Assembly (NCBI GenBank): GCA_021801905.1
Contig: JAKABJ010000005.1
Coordinates: 1 to 35,032, forward strand
Length of the DNA: 35,032 nt
Direction of reading: 5' to 3'
Source: Microcaldota archaeon
Lineage (GTDB): Archaea > Micrarchaeota > Micrarchaeia > Micrarchaeales > Micrarchaeaceae
Below are positions 1-9,218 of this stretch, in pieces (position 1 is the stretch's first letter; each line of letters begins with the position of its first letter). The translations under genes and the position numbers were made by a program. The notes beneath the pieces are model-generated. The model was given only the letters and a program-made list of their open reading frames with translations, ran no database searches and had not been told where the DNA came from.

Positions 1-223
1 GCCTAAGAACTTTACAATAAGTCATTAAATTCTGTTATTATAAAACCTCGCACAAATTATAAATCCCTTTTATGCTTCTGTTTTTGCAATTAACATTTTG
101 GGAGGAGAACCAATATTATTGGCGGCATTTATAACTGCTAAAAAGTTGCCAAACTTCAGATAATGCTTTTATTTAAGCTAATATTTATTCTTTTTTGTTC
201 ATTTATACAGATTAGGTGCTCAA
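1..223. other. AT-rich intergenic start of window
   Basis: No coding frame or RNA gene is recognised in this stretch. It is AT-rich and ends with the ribosome binding site GGTG at 215-218, five bases before the TTG start of the dCTP deaminase-like gene. Confidence 0.5.
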
Positions 224-784
224 TTGATTCTGTCTGATTACGATCTTTCAAATGCCCTTAGGTATAAAAGAATTGTAATAACTCCTCTTTCCAAGGAGTC
301 TATTAGGGAGAATGGAATAGATTTTAGACTATCGGGCGAAATTGCAAGGCACAGAAGATACGATAAAGACTTTGTACTAGACCCGGAAAACGAAGAGCAT
401 GTTAATCATAGCTATACTTTGGAGAAAAATTCCAGGAGGCTTATAATAAAAGCAAATGAGCAAGTTCTTCTCTCAACAATAGAGTATATAGAGCTGCCTG
501 ACGACATAATGGGTTTTGTAGAACTGAGGAGTACCTGGGCCAGGCATGGAATTTCACTTCCACCAACTATAATAGATGCGGGTTTTAAAGGAACCGTTAC
601 TCTTGAAGCTATAAACAACGCCCCTTATGCTATAGCTTTAAAGCCCAAGCAGAGGTTTGCTCATGTTATATTCATGAAGACAAGCAACAAGGTAATGAAC
701 AGCTATAGCGGCAAGTATCTCGGTCAAAACGGAATAAAGCTGCCCAAAGTGCTTAAAAAGAACGGAAAGGGCAAGGACAGGTAA
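224..784 (+). CDS. dcd: dCTP deaminase / dUTPase family protein
   Basis: A trimeric nucleotide-pool enzyme of the dCTP deaminase/dUTPase superfamily, which forms dUMP precursors and limits dUTP. Seen: RSTWAR at residues 102-107, DAGFKGTVTLE at 118-128 (the Glu is the catalytic base in dCTP deaminases) and the C-terminal YSGKYLGQNG at 161-170, which matches the nucleotide-closing tail. The length of 186 residues is normal for the family. The TTG start is supported by GGTG at 215-218 with a five-base spacer. The family contains mono-functional deaminases and bifunctional deaminase/diphosphatases as in Methanocaldococcus; the sequence alone does not decide between them. A gene for a PRC-barrel protein follows convergently. 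Confidence 0.88.
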   Translation: MILSDYDLSNALRYKRIVITPLSKESIRENGIDFRLSGEIARHRRYDKDFVLDPENEEHVNHSYTLEKNSRRLIIKANEQVLLSTIEYIELPDDIMGFVELRSTWARHGISLPPTIIDAGFKGTVTLEAINNAPYAIALKPKQRFAHVIFMKTSNKVMNSYSGKYLGQNGIKLPKVLKKNGKGKDR

Positions 785-893
785 ACCTTAAATCATATTT
801 TACAAGAAGCCATAAGTGCTGATGCAAAACCTGCGAATTTCTTCAATATGCTCTGTTAAGCAAAAATATATGTAAATATTAAGTATTAAGGTG

Positions 894-931
894 AAAAAAA
901 TGCAGGAGGCTTGCTAAAATGGCCTCCTGCA
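894..931 (-). terminator. Hairpin plus T-tract terminator of the PRC-barrel gene
   Basis: Perfect 10-bp inverted repeat, TGCAGGAGGC at 901-910 and GCCTCCTGCA at 922-931, with an 11-base loop. On the minus strand the stem is followed directly by seven T (894-900). It lies about 30 bases after the PRC-barrel stop codon. This is the layout of a bacterial intrinsic terminator; in archaea T-tracts alone usually suffice, so the strong stem is noteworthy. Confidence 0.75.
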
Positions 932-962
932 GCTTCCGATTCTTGCACTAAGTTAAAGAGTA

Positions 963-1256
963 TTATCTCATTGCAAGATCTGATATCTCTGCGCTTGCTC
1001 CACTCTCGCTTTGGGGCTTTGACTGTCCAGTACCGGAAACAAGCACTACGTCCCCAATGTTCTTAACATTCTTGAACAGGACGCTTTTCTGCTGTAATAT
1101 CTTTCTTACCTCTACCTTATCGGAATTTTTCCATTCCTGCATAAGTAGTCTGCTTATCTCCCCTCTTTCAAGGTCCACTATCGCATCCCTGACCTCTCCG
1201 AGATACTGCCCTCCATCGCTGTAGATGTCCATGCTGTATATTTCACTTACTTTCAA
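963..1256 (-). CDS. PRC-barrel domain protein
   Basis: A 97-residue protein made of one PRC-barrel domain (roughly residues 1-75: VSEIYSMDIYS, then GQYLGEVRDAIVDLERGEIS) and a polar C-terminal tail. PRC-barrels occur in photosynthetic reaction centre H, RimM and many small stand-alone archaeal proteins, where they act as protein or RNA adaptors; the partner is unknown. Start is TTG at 1256, chosen because GGTG lies five bases upstream on the minus strand. Transcribed alone and closed by a strong terminator. Confidence 0.75.
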   Translation of the reverse strand: MKVSEIYSMDIYSDGGQYLGEVRDAIVDLERGEISRLLMQEWKNSDKVEVRKILQQKSVLFKNVKNIGDVVLVSGTGQSKPQSESGASAEISDLAMR

Positions 1257-1401
1257 CTAATCACCTGAATATCTGTGTTATAATAAGCTTAAATATTTTG
1301 TGCATGGAAGGGGTAATTGGAAGTTTTAAACAGACTAGAAGTTTTTAGCGTTTTCGAAAGGGATAAAAGGACAGAAAAAACTCTACGACGAATCACATAT
1401 A

Positions 1402-1416
1402 GAAAGGTTTAAATAT
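1402..1416 (+). promoter_or_regulatory. Probable BRE/TATA promoter of tfb
   Basis: Purine-rich GAAAGG at 1402-1407 followed by TTTAAATA at 1408-1415 resembles an archaeal BRE plus TATA box. Transcription would begin near 1440, giving a leader of about 65-70 bases. A second AT-rich box (ATTTAAAAAT, about 1453-1462) lies closer to the start and could be an alternative promoter. Confidence 0.5.
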
Positions 1417-1502
1417 CTTTGTATACACAATAATAGTGCTAGTTTTTAGAAATATTTAAAAATCTTTATGCTATCCAAGCGGGTGGCAAAAATATTTGAA
1501 AA

Positions 1503-2618
1503 GTGGTTTTAATGTCTAATACCAAGAAAACAACAAAATCCAAGCAGCCTAACGAAGAAGGAGTGAAAAGAATAGTTGTCAGCGATAATAAATTGAGCAT
1601 CGAGGATTCATCTGCAAAAAGAAGGAGAGGCAGGCCTAGGGGCAGCGTAAGGGAAGCACTATACGGAACAAATGAAATGGTCAGCCAGTCTTCCGTGCAG
1701 CAGGATTTTCTTGAAAAGAGAAGGTGCCCTAGCTGCGGATCTGCAGATATAATCTCTGACAGCGAACGCGGAGAAAGGGTCTGCAACAATTGCGGTTTGG
1801 TAATTGAAGAGAATGCAACAGACTCCGGCCCAGAATGGAGGGCATTTGACTCAGATCAAAGAAATTCAAGGTCTAGAACGGGTGCACCAATAAAATACAC
1901 AAAACCCAACAGGGGTCTAGTAACAGAGATAGATCTTTACAATAAAGACATAAGAGGGGTAAGGATACCTTCAAAAAGGCAAGCGCAGCTATACAGAATG
2001 AGGAAATGGCACAAACGTGCAAGCATATCGAATTCCAGCGAAAGGAATTACCTTATAGCACTTCCTGAACTTACAAGAGTTTCAAGTTACCTTGGTCTTC
2101 CTGAGAATATCAGGGAAAATGCAGCACTGCTTTACAGGAAATGCGTGCAGAGCAACATGATAAGGGGCAGGCCTATAGAGACTGTTGTACAGGCTGTAAT
2201 ATACGCAGCATGCAGAAGCGCAGGAATGCCAAGAACACTGGATGAAATTTCAAGCATCTCTGGATTGCCAAAGAAAGAGATAGGAAGGGCATACAGGGTA
2301 ATATCGCACGAGCTCGGCCTCAAAATTCCTCTTACAGATCCAATAAGCTATGTGCCAAGATACATAAACTCATTGAAGCTTAGCGGAGAGGCACAGGAGA
2401 AGTCCATTGAGCTGCTGAAGCATGCTATGAGAAAAGGGCTTGTCTCCGGGAGAAGCCCTACGGGCGTAAGCGCAGCTGCAGTTTATATAGCTGGTGCATT
2501 ATGCGGGGAGAGGCGCACCCAGAAGGAGGTTGCCGACGTAGCAGGAGTGACAGAGGTCACAATAAGGAACAGGTATAGGGAACTCAAGGAACAGTTGAAA
2601 ATAGACGTAAACCTCTGA
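1503..2618 (+). CDS. tfb: Transcription initiation factor B (TFB) with N-terminal AT-hook extension
   Basis: Archaeal TFIIB homologue that binds TBP-TATA-BRE and recruits RNA polymerase. Seen: a zinc ribbon with CPSC (75-78) and CNNC (94-97), a B-reader/linker region (about 105-130, with GPEWRAFDSDQR), then two cyclin folds (about 165-270 and 275-365); the second ends in a helix-turn-helix (KEVADVAGVTEVTIRNRYRE). Odd: about 70 residues precede the zinc ribbon, whereas typical TFBs have only a few. The extension is Lys/Ser-rich and contains KRRRGRPRG (39-47), a canonical AT-hook. Start is GTG at 1503 or ATG at 1512; the latter only removes three residues. Product identity is certain. Confidence 0.97.
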   Translation: MVLMSNTKKTTKSKQPNEEGVKRIVVSDNKLSIEDSSAKRRRGRPRGSVREALYGTNEMVSQSSVQQDFLEKRRCPSCGSADIISDSERGERVCNNCGLVIEENATDSGPEWRAFDSDQRNSRSRTGAPIKYTKPNRGLVTEIDLYNKDIRGVRIPSKRQAQLYRMRKWHKRASISNSSERNYLIALPELTRVSSYLGLPENIRENAALLYRKCVQSNMIRGRPIETVVQAVIYAACRSAGMPRTLDEISSISGLPKKEIGRAYRVISHELGLKIPLTDPISYVPRYINSLKLSGEAQEKSIELLKHAMRKGLVSGRSPTGVSAAAVYIAGALCGERRTQKEVADVAGVTEVTIRNRYRELKEQLKIDVNL

Positions 2619-2772
2619 GCCATCGACTGCACTAATCCGAATAGAAAAAGAGGCAGCGCTTAGATAATGCCGCGAAAGTGCAGGCACTGCGCTTTTTCCA
2701 GCGTGTTAGACATCTGTCAAATTTCTTCAAACCTGCAGAGCAAGCTTAAAAAGCAATAGGTTCAATCTTTAT

Positions 2773-3072
2773 ATGAGCATGGGCGACAAGTTAACCAGGC
2801 TCAGAGAAAAAAACCGGGTTGGGAAAATGAGTGGAATAGCAGAAAGTGTAGAGGAAGGAGCTGAGTACGACATGACTGTGAAAGCGAAAGGTGCTCGCGG
2901 CGAAGGAATAGGCAGAATAGGTAGTTTTGTTGTCTTTGTCAACAACGCGAAGACAAGGATAGGCAATAACTACAAGGTGAAAGTGACAAAAGTGCACAGA
3001 ACCTTCGCATATGCAGAGGTTGCGCACCCAAGAGGTAGCTTTGTAGGAAACGGAAGTATGATTGAGTTCTGA
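2773..3072 (+). CDS. TRAM domain protein
   Basis: A 99-residue protein with a short charged N-terminus and a TRAM domain (about 32-95: YDMTVKAKGARGEGIGRIGSF, VVFVNNAKTRIGNNYKVKVTKV). TRAM is an OB-like RNA-binding domain found in MiaB/RumA enzymes; stand-alone archaeal TRAM proteins act as RNA chaperones, with cold-shock roles shown in methanogens. A TATA-like CTTAAAAAG at about 2744 is close enough for a leaderless or near-leaderless ATG at 2773. A second TRAM protein with RGG repeats is at 16690-16965. Confidence 0.85.
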   Translation: MSMGDKLTRLREKNRVGKMSGIAESVEEGAEYDMTVKAKGARGEGIGRIGSFVVFVNNAKTRIGNNYKVKVTKVHRTFAYAEVAHPRGSFVGNGSMIEF

Positions 3073-3190
3073 TCCGAACCAGCAAACCCTTTTATACTTA
3101 ATGGTGTTAATCTATCTAGGCGAATTATCAAGGCATTCGGCTTTTTAGATATGCTAAGGCTTATCATGTGCCGTGCCTGGGGTTTATTGC

Positions 3191-3826
3191 ATGGAACCAA
3201 AAATGGAAAAATATATGAAAGGCACTACTACCATAGGAATAATCTGTTCTGACGGAGTTGTGCTCGGAGTCGATTCAAGGGCTACAGCTGGCAACTACAT
3301 AGCAAGCACAGAAGCGAGAAAGGTCTTTAAAATAGATTCTAATATCGGAATGACAATTGCAGGGGGTGTTGGGGATGCGCAGGAGCTTGTAAGAATACTA
3401 AAAGCGCAGAATGAGATTTATAAGATGAACGAGGGCAGGCCTCTTACCCCAAAATCTGCATCTTCGCTGCTCTCCATAATAATGCAGCAGAACAAGATGA
3501 TGCCTTACATGGCATGGGTTATGGTTGGAGGGCTTGATGGAAACGTCCCACTGCTTTATTCTATAGATGCGCTGGGAGGCGCTATAGAAGAGAGCAGATT
3601 TACCTCTGTAGGAAGCGGATCAGAAACCGCGCTTGGGTATATAGAGGATGCATACAAAAAAGGAATGACTACAAAAGATGCTGTAAAGATAGCTGCAAAG
3701 GCGCTCTCCATAGCAATGAGGCGAGACTCAGCAACGGGAGACAACATTCTTGTTGTTACAATAACAAAATCAGGATATACGGAATATTCTGGAAAGGACT
3801 TGGAAAAGTTTATTTCATCTAAATAA
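3191..3826 (+). CDS. psmB: Proteasome beta subunit (20S core), N-terminal threonine protease
   Basis: Catalytic subunit of the archaeal 20S proteasome. The propeptide ends MKG and is cleaved before TTTIG, exposing Thr1. Counting from that Thr, D17, R19 and K33 fall exactly where the catalytic beta subunit needs them (VDSRAT, TEARKVF); GSGSE (130-134) and RRDSATGDN (166-174) complete the active site. The preferred start is ATG 3191 (11-residue propeptide, GGGG eight bases upstream); an in-frame GTG at 3173 would add six residues. No alpha subunit lies in the window, so the 20S genes are split here. Confidence 0.95.
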   Translation: MEPKMEKYMKGTTTIGIICSDGVVLGVDSRATAGNYIASTEARKVFKIDSNIGMTIAGGVGDAQELVRILKAQNEIYKMNEGRPLTPKSASSLLSIIMQQNKMMPYMAWVMVGGLDGNVPLLYSIDALGGAIEESRFTSVGSGSETALGYIEDAYKKGMTTKDAVKIAAKALSIAMRRDSATGDNILVVTITKSGYTEYSGKDLEKFISSK

Positions 3827-3881
3827 TATACCAGTATCTGTAAGGATGCAAAATTGGGAATAGCGACAGACCAACCTCTTA

Positions 3882-5846
3882 GTGATTTTTTTGGAAAATG
3901 AAAGCAATACGGCTAATGCAAAAGAGCATATGGATGAACTTTTTGGAAAGATAGAGGACATGCTGCCAAAAGAGGCGGGTTTCGTAAAAGCAGAGTTCGA
4001 AGGCCCTGATATAATCATATATGTCAAAAACATAAGGGTAGTTTATTCTGACGATACTGTGATTAGGGGCATAGCATCATCTATAAAGAAAAAACTTATT
4101 ATAAGGAGCGATGAGAGCTCTTTGATGCCTCCTGAGAAATGCAAACCCATTATTGAAGGCATAATTCCGGCAGAGGCTGTAATTGCAGGAATGAGGTTCA
4201 TGCCGCGTTTCTCAGAGGTCTATGTGGAGGCGATGAAGCCTGGCCTTGTAATAGGAAAAGGCGGAGCAACCCTAAAGAGAATTGCAATGGAAACCGGATG
4301 GACGCCAAAGGTCCTGAGGACTCCTACAATGAGCAGCGAGGTAATATCTGGAGTGCGCCAGCTTATGTTTAATGAGGAAGATTTCAGGAAAAAGTTTCTA
4401 ACAAAGGTGGGCAAGGACATCAATAGGGTTTTGGCCAAGAGCGACTGGCTAAAGACTACTGCATTGGGGGGCTACAGGGAGGTTGGAAGAAGCAGCCTTC
4501 TTATTGAAACCAGGGGGTCAAAAGTAATAATTGACTGCGGAATAAGCCCAGAACCTGCAGCAAGGGGTGCGGATGCAAACAACGGGGCCGAAAACAAGGC
4601 ATTTCCATACCTTGACAGCGCAAACATCTCAATAAATGAGCTTGATGCTGTAATAATAACGCACGCCCACATGGACCATATGGGCTTTATCCCATATCTT
4701 TTCAAATACGGGTATGAAGGTCCTGTATACTGCACACCTCCTACAAGAGATCTTGCAGCCTTGCTTCTCAAGGACTATGTCAAGCTAATCCAGCGCGGAG
4801 GCGGCACGCCGCTTTACGACGAGAAAGACGTAAGGAAGACCCTCATGCATATGATAACTAGGGATTATGGAGAGGTCACAAATATAACCGATGAGATAAA
4901 GCTTACATACCATAATGCGGGCCATATACTCGGAAGCGGGACTGTCCACCTGCACGTTGGTGAGGGGATGTACAATGTTGTACATACTGGCGACATGAAA
5001 TACGGCTTTACAAGGCTCTTGGACCCTGCAGAGGTAAAATATCCAAGGATTGATTCCCTTTTTATAGAAAGCACATACGGTGGCAGCAACGATATAAATC
5101 TAAACAGAAGGGACGCCGAAGCGCAGCTTATGAACATAATAAAAAGGACAACAAGCAACAATGGAAAAGTCCTGATACCTGTTTTCTCTGTGGGCAGAAG
5201 CCAGGAGATGCAGTTAGTGCTAGAAAGCAACATGACCTCAGAAGGGCCATATAAGAGCGACGCACCCGTATTATTGGATGGCATGATACTAGAGGCAAGC
5301 GCGATACACACCGCATATCCAGAATACCTGAAAGAGGGGATAAAGAACAGGATACTCAATAACAGGTCTCCATTTGAGAGCGAGATATTTGAGGTAATAA
5401 AAGGGGAGAGGGAAGAGACCGCAGACAAGGGTCCAGCAGTAATATTAGCTAGTGGAGGTATGATGAACGGAGGGGCAAGCGTAGAGCATTTCAGAATGCT
5501 CGCCGAAGACCCAAGAAACGCCATAGTCTTTGTTGGCTTCAACAGCGCAAATTCGCTCGGAAGAAGGCTTCAGAACGGACTCAAGGAGGTCGTCCTTCCA
5601 GATGAAGACGGAAAGCTCACCCCGATAAAAGTGCAGATGTCTGTTCATACTGTTGATGGGTTCTCGGGGCATAGCGACAGAAGGCAGCTTCTTAATTTCG
5701 TAGAGAACCTCAGGCCAAAGCCCAAGAGCATATTCACTATGCATGGAGAGGAATCAAAATGCGAAGACCTTGCAAGGTCTCTATCAAGGATAATGCATGT
5801 TGATGCAAGGGCGCCGATGAATCTTGACACGATAAGGCTTAAGTAG
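3882..5846 (+). CDS. aCPSF1/FttA: KH, metallo-beta-lactamase, beta-CASP ribonuclease
   Basis: Archaeal CPSF73 homologue. In this family the enzyme cleaves nascent RNA downstream of U-rich sequence and terminates transcription together with Spt4/5. Seen: N-terminal KH-like domains (about 1-180, with GLVIGKGGATLKRI as the GxxG loop), then a metallo-beta-lactamase core with HAHMDH at 261-266, later zinc ligands in HNAGHILGSG and HTGDMKYG, a beta-CASP insertion (PVFSVGRSQEMQ onward) and C-terminal HTVDGFSGHSD plus TMHGEE ligands. The 654 residues match the family. GTG at 3882 is the start giving the complete KH region; no clear GGTG is upstream. Termination factor partner Spt5 is encoded at 13973-14431. 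Confidence 0.95.
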   Translation: MIFLENESNTANAKEHMDELFGKIEDMLPKEAGFVKAEFEGPDIIIYVKNIRVVYSDDTVIRGIASSIKKKLIIRSDESSLMPPEKCKPIIEGIIPAEAVIAGMRFMPRFSEVYVEAMKPGLVIGKGGATLKRIAMETGWTPKVLRTPTMSSEVISGVRQLMFNEEDFRKKFLTKVGKDINRVLAKSDWLKTTALGGYREVGRSSLLIETRGSKVIIDCGISPEPAARGADANNGAENKAFPYLDSANISINELDAVIITHAHMDHMGFIPYLFKYGYEGPVYCTPPTRDLAALLLKDYVKLIQRGGGTPLYDEKDVRKTLMHMITRDYGEVTNITDEIKLTYHNAGHILGSGTVHLHVGEGMYNVVHTGDMKYGFTRLLDPAEVKYPRIDSLFIESTYGGSNDINLNRRDAEAQLMNIIKRTTSNNGKVLIPVFSVGRSQEMQLVLESNMTSEGPYKSDAPVLLDGMILEASAIHTAYPEYLKEGIKNRILNNRSPFESEIFEVIKGEREETADKGPAVILASGGMMNGGASVEHFRMLAEDPRNAIVFVGFNSANSLGRRLQNGLKEVVLPDEDGKLTPIKVQMSVHTVDGFSGHSDRRQLLNFVENLRPKPKSIFTMHGEESKCEDLARSLSRIMHVDARAPMNLDTIRLK

Positions 5847-5902
5847 CTCTGGCAAACAGTAATGCATAAATATTTTTACGTTAAATATTTTTCGGTGTTG
5901 CA

Positions 5903-6190
5903 ATGGATGTATTTTTGGACTGCACCACATTAGGAAATGTTGTAGAAGTAAAGCAGGTACCCATCCGCTGCGAGAAATGTGGAAGTGACTCAATGGAAAC
6001 TGTAGCCACAGTGAAGCTGGATGACGGAAGACGCCTCACAGAAAAAGTTGAAAATGACGCATGCAGCATCCGTGTGGGGCAGAAGGCGCGGTTGTACGAA
6101 GAGTGGAGAGGGGTTGGTGAATTAAAGATCCTTGTTCGCAGCACCTGTACGGTGTTTGCGCCGCCAGAGAGCAAGAATCCCAATAAATAA
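5903..6190 (+). CDS. Small cysteine-containing hypothetical protein
   Basis: A 95-residue protein not recognised as a known family. It has CEKC at residues 23-26 plus single cysteines at 7, 54 and 82, so a metal site is possible but no standard zinc ribbon is complete. It is predicted soluble and beta-rich. ATG 5903 is well supported: GGTG at 5894-5897 with a five-base spacer, and a TATA-like TTAAATATTT at 5881. It converges with dnaJ, leaving only 18 bases between stop codons. Confidence 0.6.
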   Translation: MDVFLDCTTLGNVVEVKQVPIRCEKCGSDSMETVATVKLDDGRRLTEKVENDACSIRVGQKARLYEEWRGVGELKILVRSTCTVFAPPESKNPNK

Positions 6191-6208
6191 GCCGCCACCG
6201 AGATGCGA

Positions 6209-7324
6209 TCAGAATACCCCAAACTTCTTCCTTCTGTTGCCATCAAGTTCCGCAAGTTTTTCCAGATGTTCCCGCTGTTCTTTTGTGAGGTGCTTTGGTA
6301 TCTCTACTATGATATTGACTATCTCATCCCCGCTTCCTGAGGAGTTAAAACGCGGCATTCCCTCCCCCTTTAGCGTTATTGTGCTTTCATTCTGCGTTCC
6401 CTCGCTTAATGTTACCTCCTTTTCTCCTGTAAGGGTGGGTATTGTCACTCTTCCTCCCAATGCAGCAACATAAAAAGGCACATGAAAATCAATGTAGATA
6501 TTTGATCCATTTCTTTTAAACGTGTTATCCTTAAGGACATTAACGTCAACATAAAGATCCCCCTGCCTGCTTTTTCCATAATCTCCCATTCCCCTGACTC
6601 TCAAGCGCGTTCCTGTATCAACGCCTTTAGGTATTGAAACTTTTATCTTATTCTCGGTCTGCATCTTTCCAGTTCCGCTGCAAGACCTGCATATGGCTGA
6701 AGGAATCTTCCCTTCCCCACCGCATTTTGGACATGTGCTTATGGATTGCATTATGCCAAATGGGCTCCTCATGGTTGTTGCAATCTGCCCTTTGCCGTTG
6801 CACTTTTCGCATGTGATTATCTTGCTTCCGGGCTTTGCTCCGCTGCCTTCGCATGCCTCGCACCTGACCACATGCCTTACGTAGATATCCTTATCGACTC
6901 CTTTAGATGCATCAAGCAGAGAGACGTCAACTTTGGCGAGTATATCGCTTCCAACATCTCCCTCGTTCCCTCTCTGATTAAAGCCGAACATGCTGTTTAG
7001 GACATCGTTCCCTCCAAAAGAGCCAAACCCAAAGTCGATTCCCATCGTCTTAAGTACATCCTCTATGTTGAAATTCCTGAATATGTCTTCCTGGGTAAAT
7101 CTCTGGTTAAAGCCTTCAGGTCCGAACGAGTCGTATTGCTTCCTTTTTTGCTCGTCTCCCAGGACTGCATATGCCTCATTTATTTTTTTGAATTTCTCTT
7201 CAGCTGCCTTGCTCTTATTCCTGTCAGGATGGAACTTTAGCGCAAGCTCCCTGTAAGCCTTCTTTATCTCATCTTGGCTTGCCCCTTTTGGAACTCCCAG
7301 CACTTCGTAATAGTCTTCCGGCAT
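6209..7324 (-). CDS. dnaJ: Chaperone DnaJ (Hsp40, type A)
   Basis: Co-chaperone that stimulates DnaK ATP hydrolysis and delivers unfolded clients. Seen: J domain (1-70) with HPD at 32-34, a short Gly/Phe region (FGFGSFGG), the zinc-finger domain with four CxxCxGxG repeats ([32 protein letters not shown]) and a C-terminal substrate-binding domain. The 371 residues are normal for type A. Last gene of the minus-strand heat-shock operon, 28 bases after dnaK. Bacterial-type HSP70 systems in archaea are generally considered horizontally acquired. Confidence 0.97.
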   Translation of the reverse strand: MPEDYYEVLGVPKGASQDEIKKAYRELALKFHPDRNKSKAAEEKFKKINEAYAVLGDEQKRKQYDSFGPEGFNQRFTQEDIFRNFNIEDVLKTMGIDFGFGSFGGNDVLNSMFGFNQRGNEGDVGSDILAKVDVSLLDASKGVDKDIYVRHVVRCEACEGSGAKPGSKIITCEKCNGKGQIATTMRSPFGIMQSISTCPKCGGEGKIPSAICRSCSGTGKMQTENKIKVSIPKGVDTGTRLRVRGMGDYGKSRQGDLYVDVNVLKDNTFKRNGSNIYIDFHVPFYVAALGGRVTIPTLTGEKEVTLSEGTQNESTITLKGEGMPRFNSSGSGDEIVNIIVEIPKHLTKEQREHLEKLAELDGNRRKKFGVF

Positions 7325-7352
7325 TGGTTCATCGATCTAATTTATATTCAAG

Positions 7353-9188
7353 CTACTTTTCTACCTTGTAATCTGCGTCTGTTGCACCAGGTTCGCCGTT
7401 GTCTCCTCCCTGCTGGCTGTCTCCTCCTTCATTTCCTTTTCCGAAATCCTTGTAAATGCTTGAGCCTATCTCCTGCAGCGTTTTGGAAAGCTCCTCTGAT
7501 TTTCTTTTTATTTCAGATATGTCTTCGCCTTTCAGGGCATTCTTAAGCTCCTCCTTTGAGCTGTTTATTTTTTCATAAACCTCTTTAGGAATCTTGTCCT
7601 TGTATTCCTCCAAGGTCTTCTCTGTGGTGTAGACTAGGGACTCGCCCGAATTCTTTGTCTCAACCTGCTCCTTTAAGCGCAAGTCCTGCTCCTCGAATTT
7701 CTGGGCATCCTTTATCTTGTTTTCTATATCGTCGCTGCTCATTTTATTCGGTGCGATTATGTCCATGCCCTGCGCCTTTCCGGTTGCTTTGTCCTTTGCT
7801 GTTACATGAAGTATTCCGTTTGCGTCTATGTCGAAAGTCACCTCTATCTGCGGCACTCCCCTTCTCGCAGGAGGTATACCTGTAAGGGTAAACCTTCCAA
7901 GCTGCACATTATCTTTTGCCATGGCGCGCTCTCCCTGGACTATCACAATGTCTACACTTGTCTGACTGTCTTCTGCTGTGGAGAATATCTGCGACTTCTT
8001 TATAGGTATTGTTGTATTCCTTTCTATTATCTTTGTAGCTATGCCTCCCAATGTCTCTATGCTGAGAGACAAAGGAGTGACATCAAGCAGGACTATGTCT
8101 TTTACCTCTCCAGTCATTACCCCCGCCTGAACTGCAGCTCCAAGCGCCACGGCTTCCATAGGGTCTACTCCCCTCTCTATTTTTTTGCCAATAAGCTGCT
8201 CAACGTACCTCTGCACAATCGGCATCCTTGTAGGCCCTCCTATGAGTATTATCTTGTCAAGGCCGCTCGGCTCCAATTTTGCATCCTTCATTGCCTGCAT
8301 TACGGACTTTGCCGACCTTTCAATTATCGGAACAACAAGGGATTCCAGTTTCGCCCTTGTGAAAGTGTATGTGAAATTTATTGGATTGCCTTTCTGGTCC
8401 TTTGATATGAAAGGAAGGTTTATCTCAGTGTTTAGAGTAGTTGAAAGCTCTATCTTTGCCCGCTCACCGCTTTCCCTAAGCCTTTGCATGGCCTGATGGT
8501 CTTTTGTTATGTCTATTCCATACTGCGTTTTTATTTCGTTGGTCAGCATCTCCACTATTGAATTATCCATATCTGTGCCTCCCAGTTGGGTATCTCCGCT
8601 TGTAGAGAGAACTTCAAAGACCCCTTTTCCGAATTCCATTATCGTTACGTCAAGGGTTCCGCCTCCGAGGTCGTATACCATTATCTTCATGTCTTTTCCG
8701 CTTTTGTCTACTCCATATGCTAGAGCTGCGGCAGTTGGCTCGTTCACAAGCCTGACCACTTCCAAACCTGCAATCTGCCCGGCATCTTTTGTGGCCTGCC
8801 TTTGATTGTCATTAAAATAGGCAGGAACAGTGATAACCGCCTTCGTTACCTCCTCACCAAGGAAAGCTTCTGCATCTTTCTTTATTTTCTGGAGAAGCAT
8901 TGCAGAGAGTTCCTGCGGGCTATACTCCTTGCCAAATATCTTGTATTTATAACCAGTTCCCATCTTCCTTTTAAATGCGCTTATTGTTCCATCAGGATTT
9001 GCAACCGCCTGCCTTCTTGCCGGCTCTCCGATAAGTCTCTGGCCATCCTTTGTTATGGCAACATAGCTAGGAAATGCCTTTCCATATAAGGTTGTCCCTT
9101 CGCTGCTCGGTATTATGACAGGCCTGCCTCCCTCAAGTACTGCTGCAGCAGAATTCGAAGTTCCTAAATCTATTCCTATTATTTTCAT
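7353..9188 (-). CDS. dnaK: Chaperone DnaK (Hsp70)
   Basis: ATP-dependent protein-folding chaperone. Seen: N-terminal ATPase signature [11 protein letters not shown], phosphate-2 motif [13 protein letters not shown], adenosine motif [10 protein letters not shown], linker [16 protein letters not shown], a beta-sandwich substrate domain and a helical lid ending in a Gly/Asp/Gln-rich tail with DADYKVE. The start is set at ATG 9188: GGTG at 9198-9195 lies six bases upstream, and the longer TTG start at 9200 would overlap this site. The linker and bacterial-like lid fit the bacterial DnaK type that cooperates with GrpE. Third gene of the operon. Confidence 0.97.
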   Translation of the reverse strand: MKIIGIDLGTSNSAAAVLEGGRPVIIPSSEGTTLYGKAFPSYVAITKDGQRLIGEPARRQAVANPDGTISAFKRKMGTGYKYKIFGKEYSPQELSAMLLQKIKKDAEAFLGEEVTKAVITVPAYFNDNQRQATKDAGQIAGLEVVRLVNEPTAAALAYGVDKSGKDMKIMVYDLGGGTLDVTIMEFGKGVFEVLSTSGDTQLGGTDMDNSIVEMLTNEIKTQYGIDITKDHQAMQRLRESGERAKIELSTTLNTEINLPFISKDQKGNPINFTYTFTRAKLESLVVPIIERSAKSVMQAMKDAKLEPSGLDKIILIGGPTRMPIVQRYVEQLIGKKIERGVDPMEAVALGAAVQAGVMTGEVKDIVLLDVTPLSLSIETLGGIATKIIERNTTIPIKKSQIFSTAEDSQTSVDIVIVQGERAMAKDNVQLGRFTLTGIPPARRGVPQIEVTFDIDANGILHVTAKDKATGKAQGMDIIAPNKMSSDDIENKIKDAQKFEEQDLRLKEQVETKNSGESLVYTTEKTLEEYKDKIPKEVYEKINSSKEELKNALKGEDISEIKRKSEELSKTLQEIGSSIYKDFGKGNEGGDSQQGGDNGEPGATDADYKVEK

Positions 9189-9218
9189 GTTTTTCACCAA
9201 AATATAATTTAAATCAAA

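Noticed and set aside
4865-5542. 225-codon minus-strand open frame inside aCPSF1
   Set aside because: It is a shadow of the highly conserved aCPSF1 frame; the hydrophobic sequence arises from antisense codons.
7806-8405. 199-codon plus-strand open frame inside dnaK
   Set aside because: Antisense shadow of dnaK, with low-complexity Cys/Tyr/His composition and no start signal.
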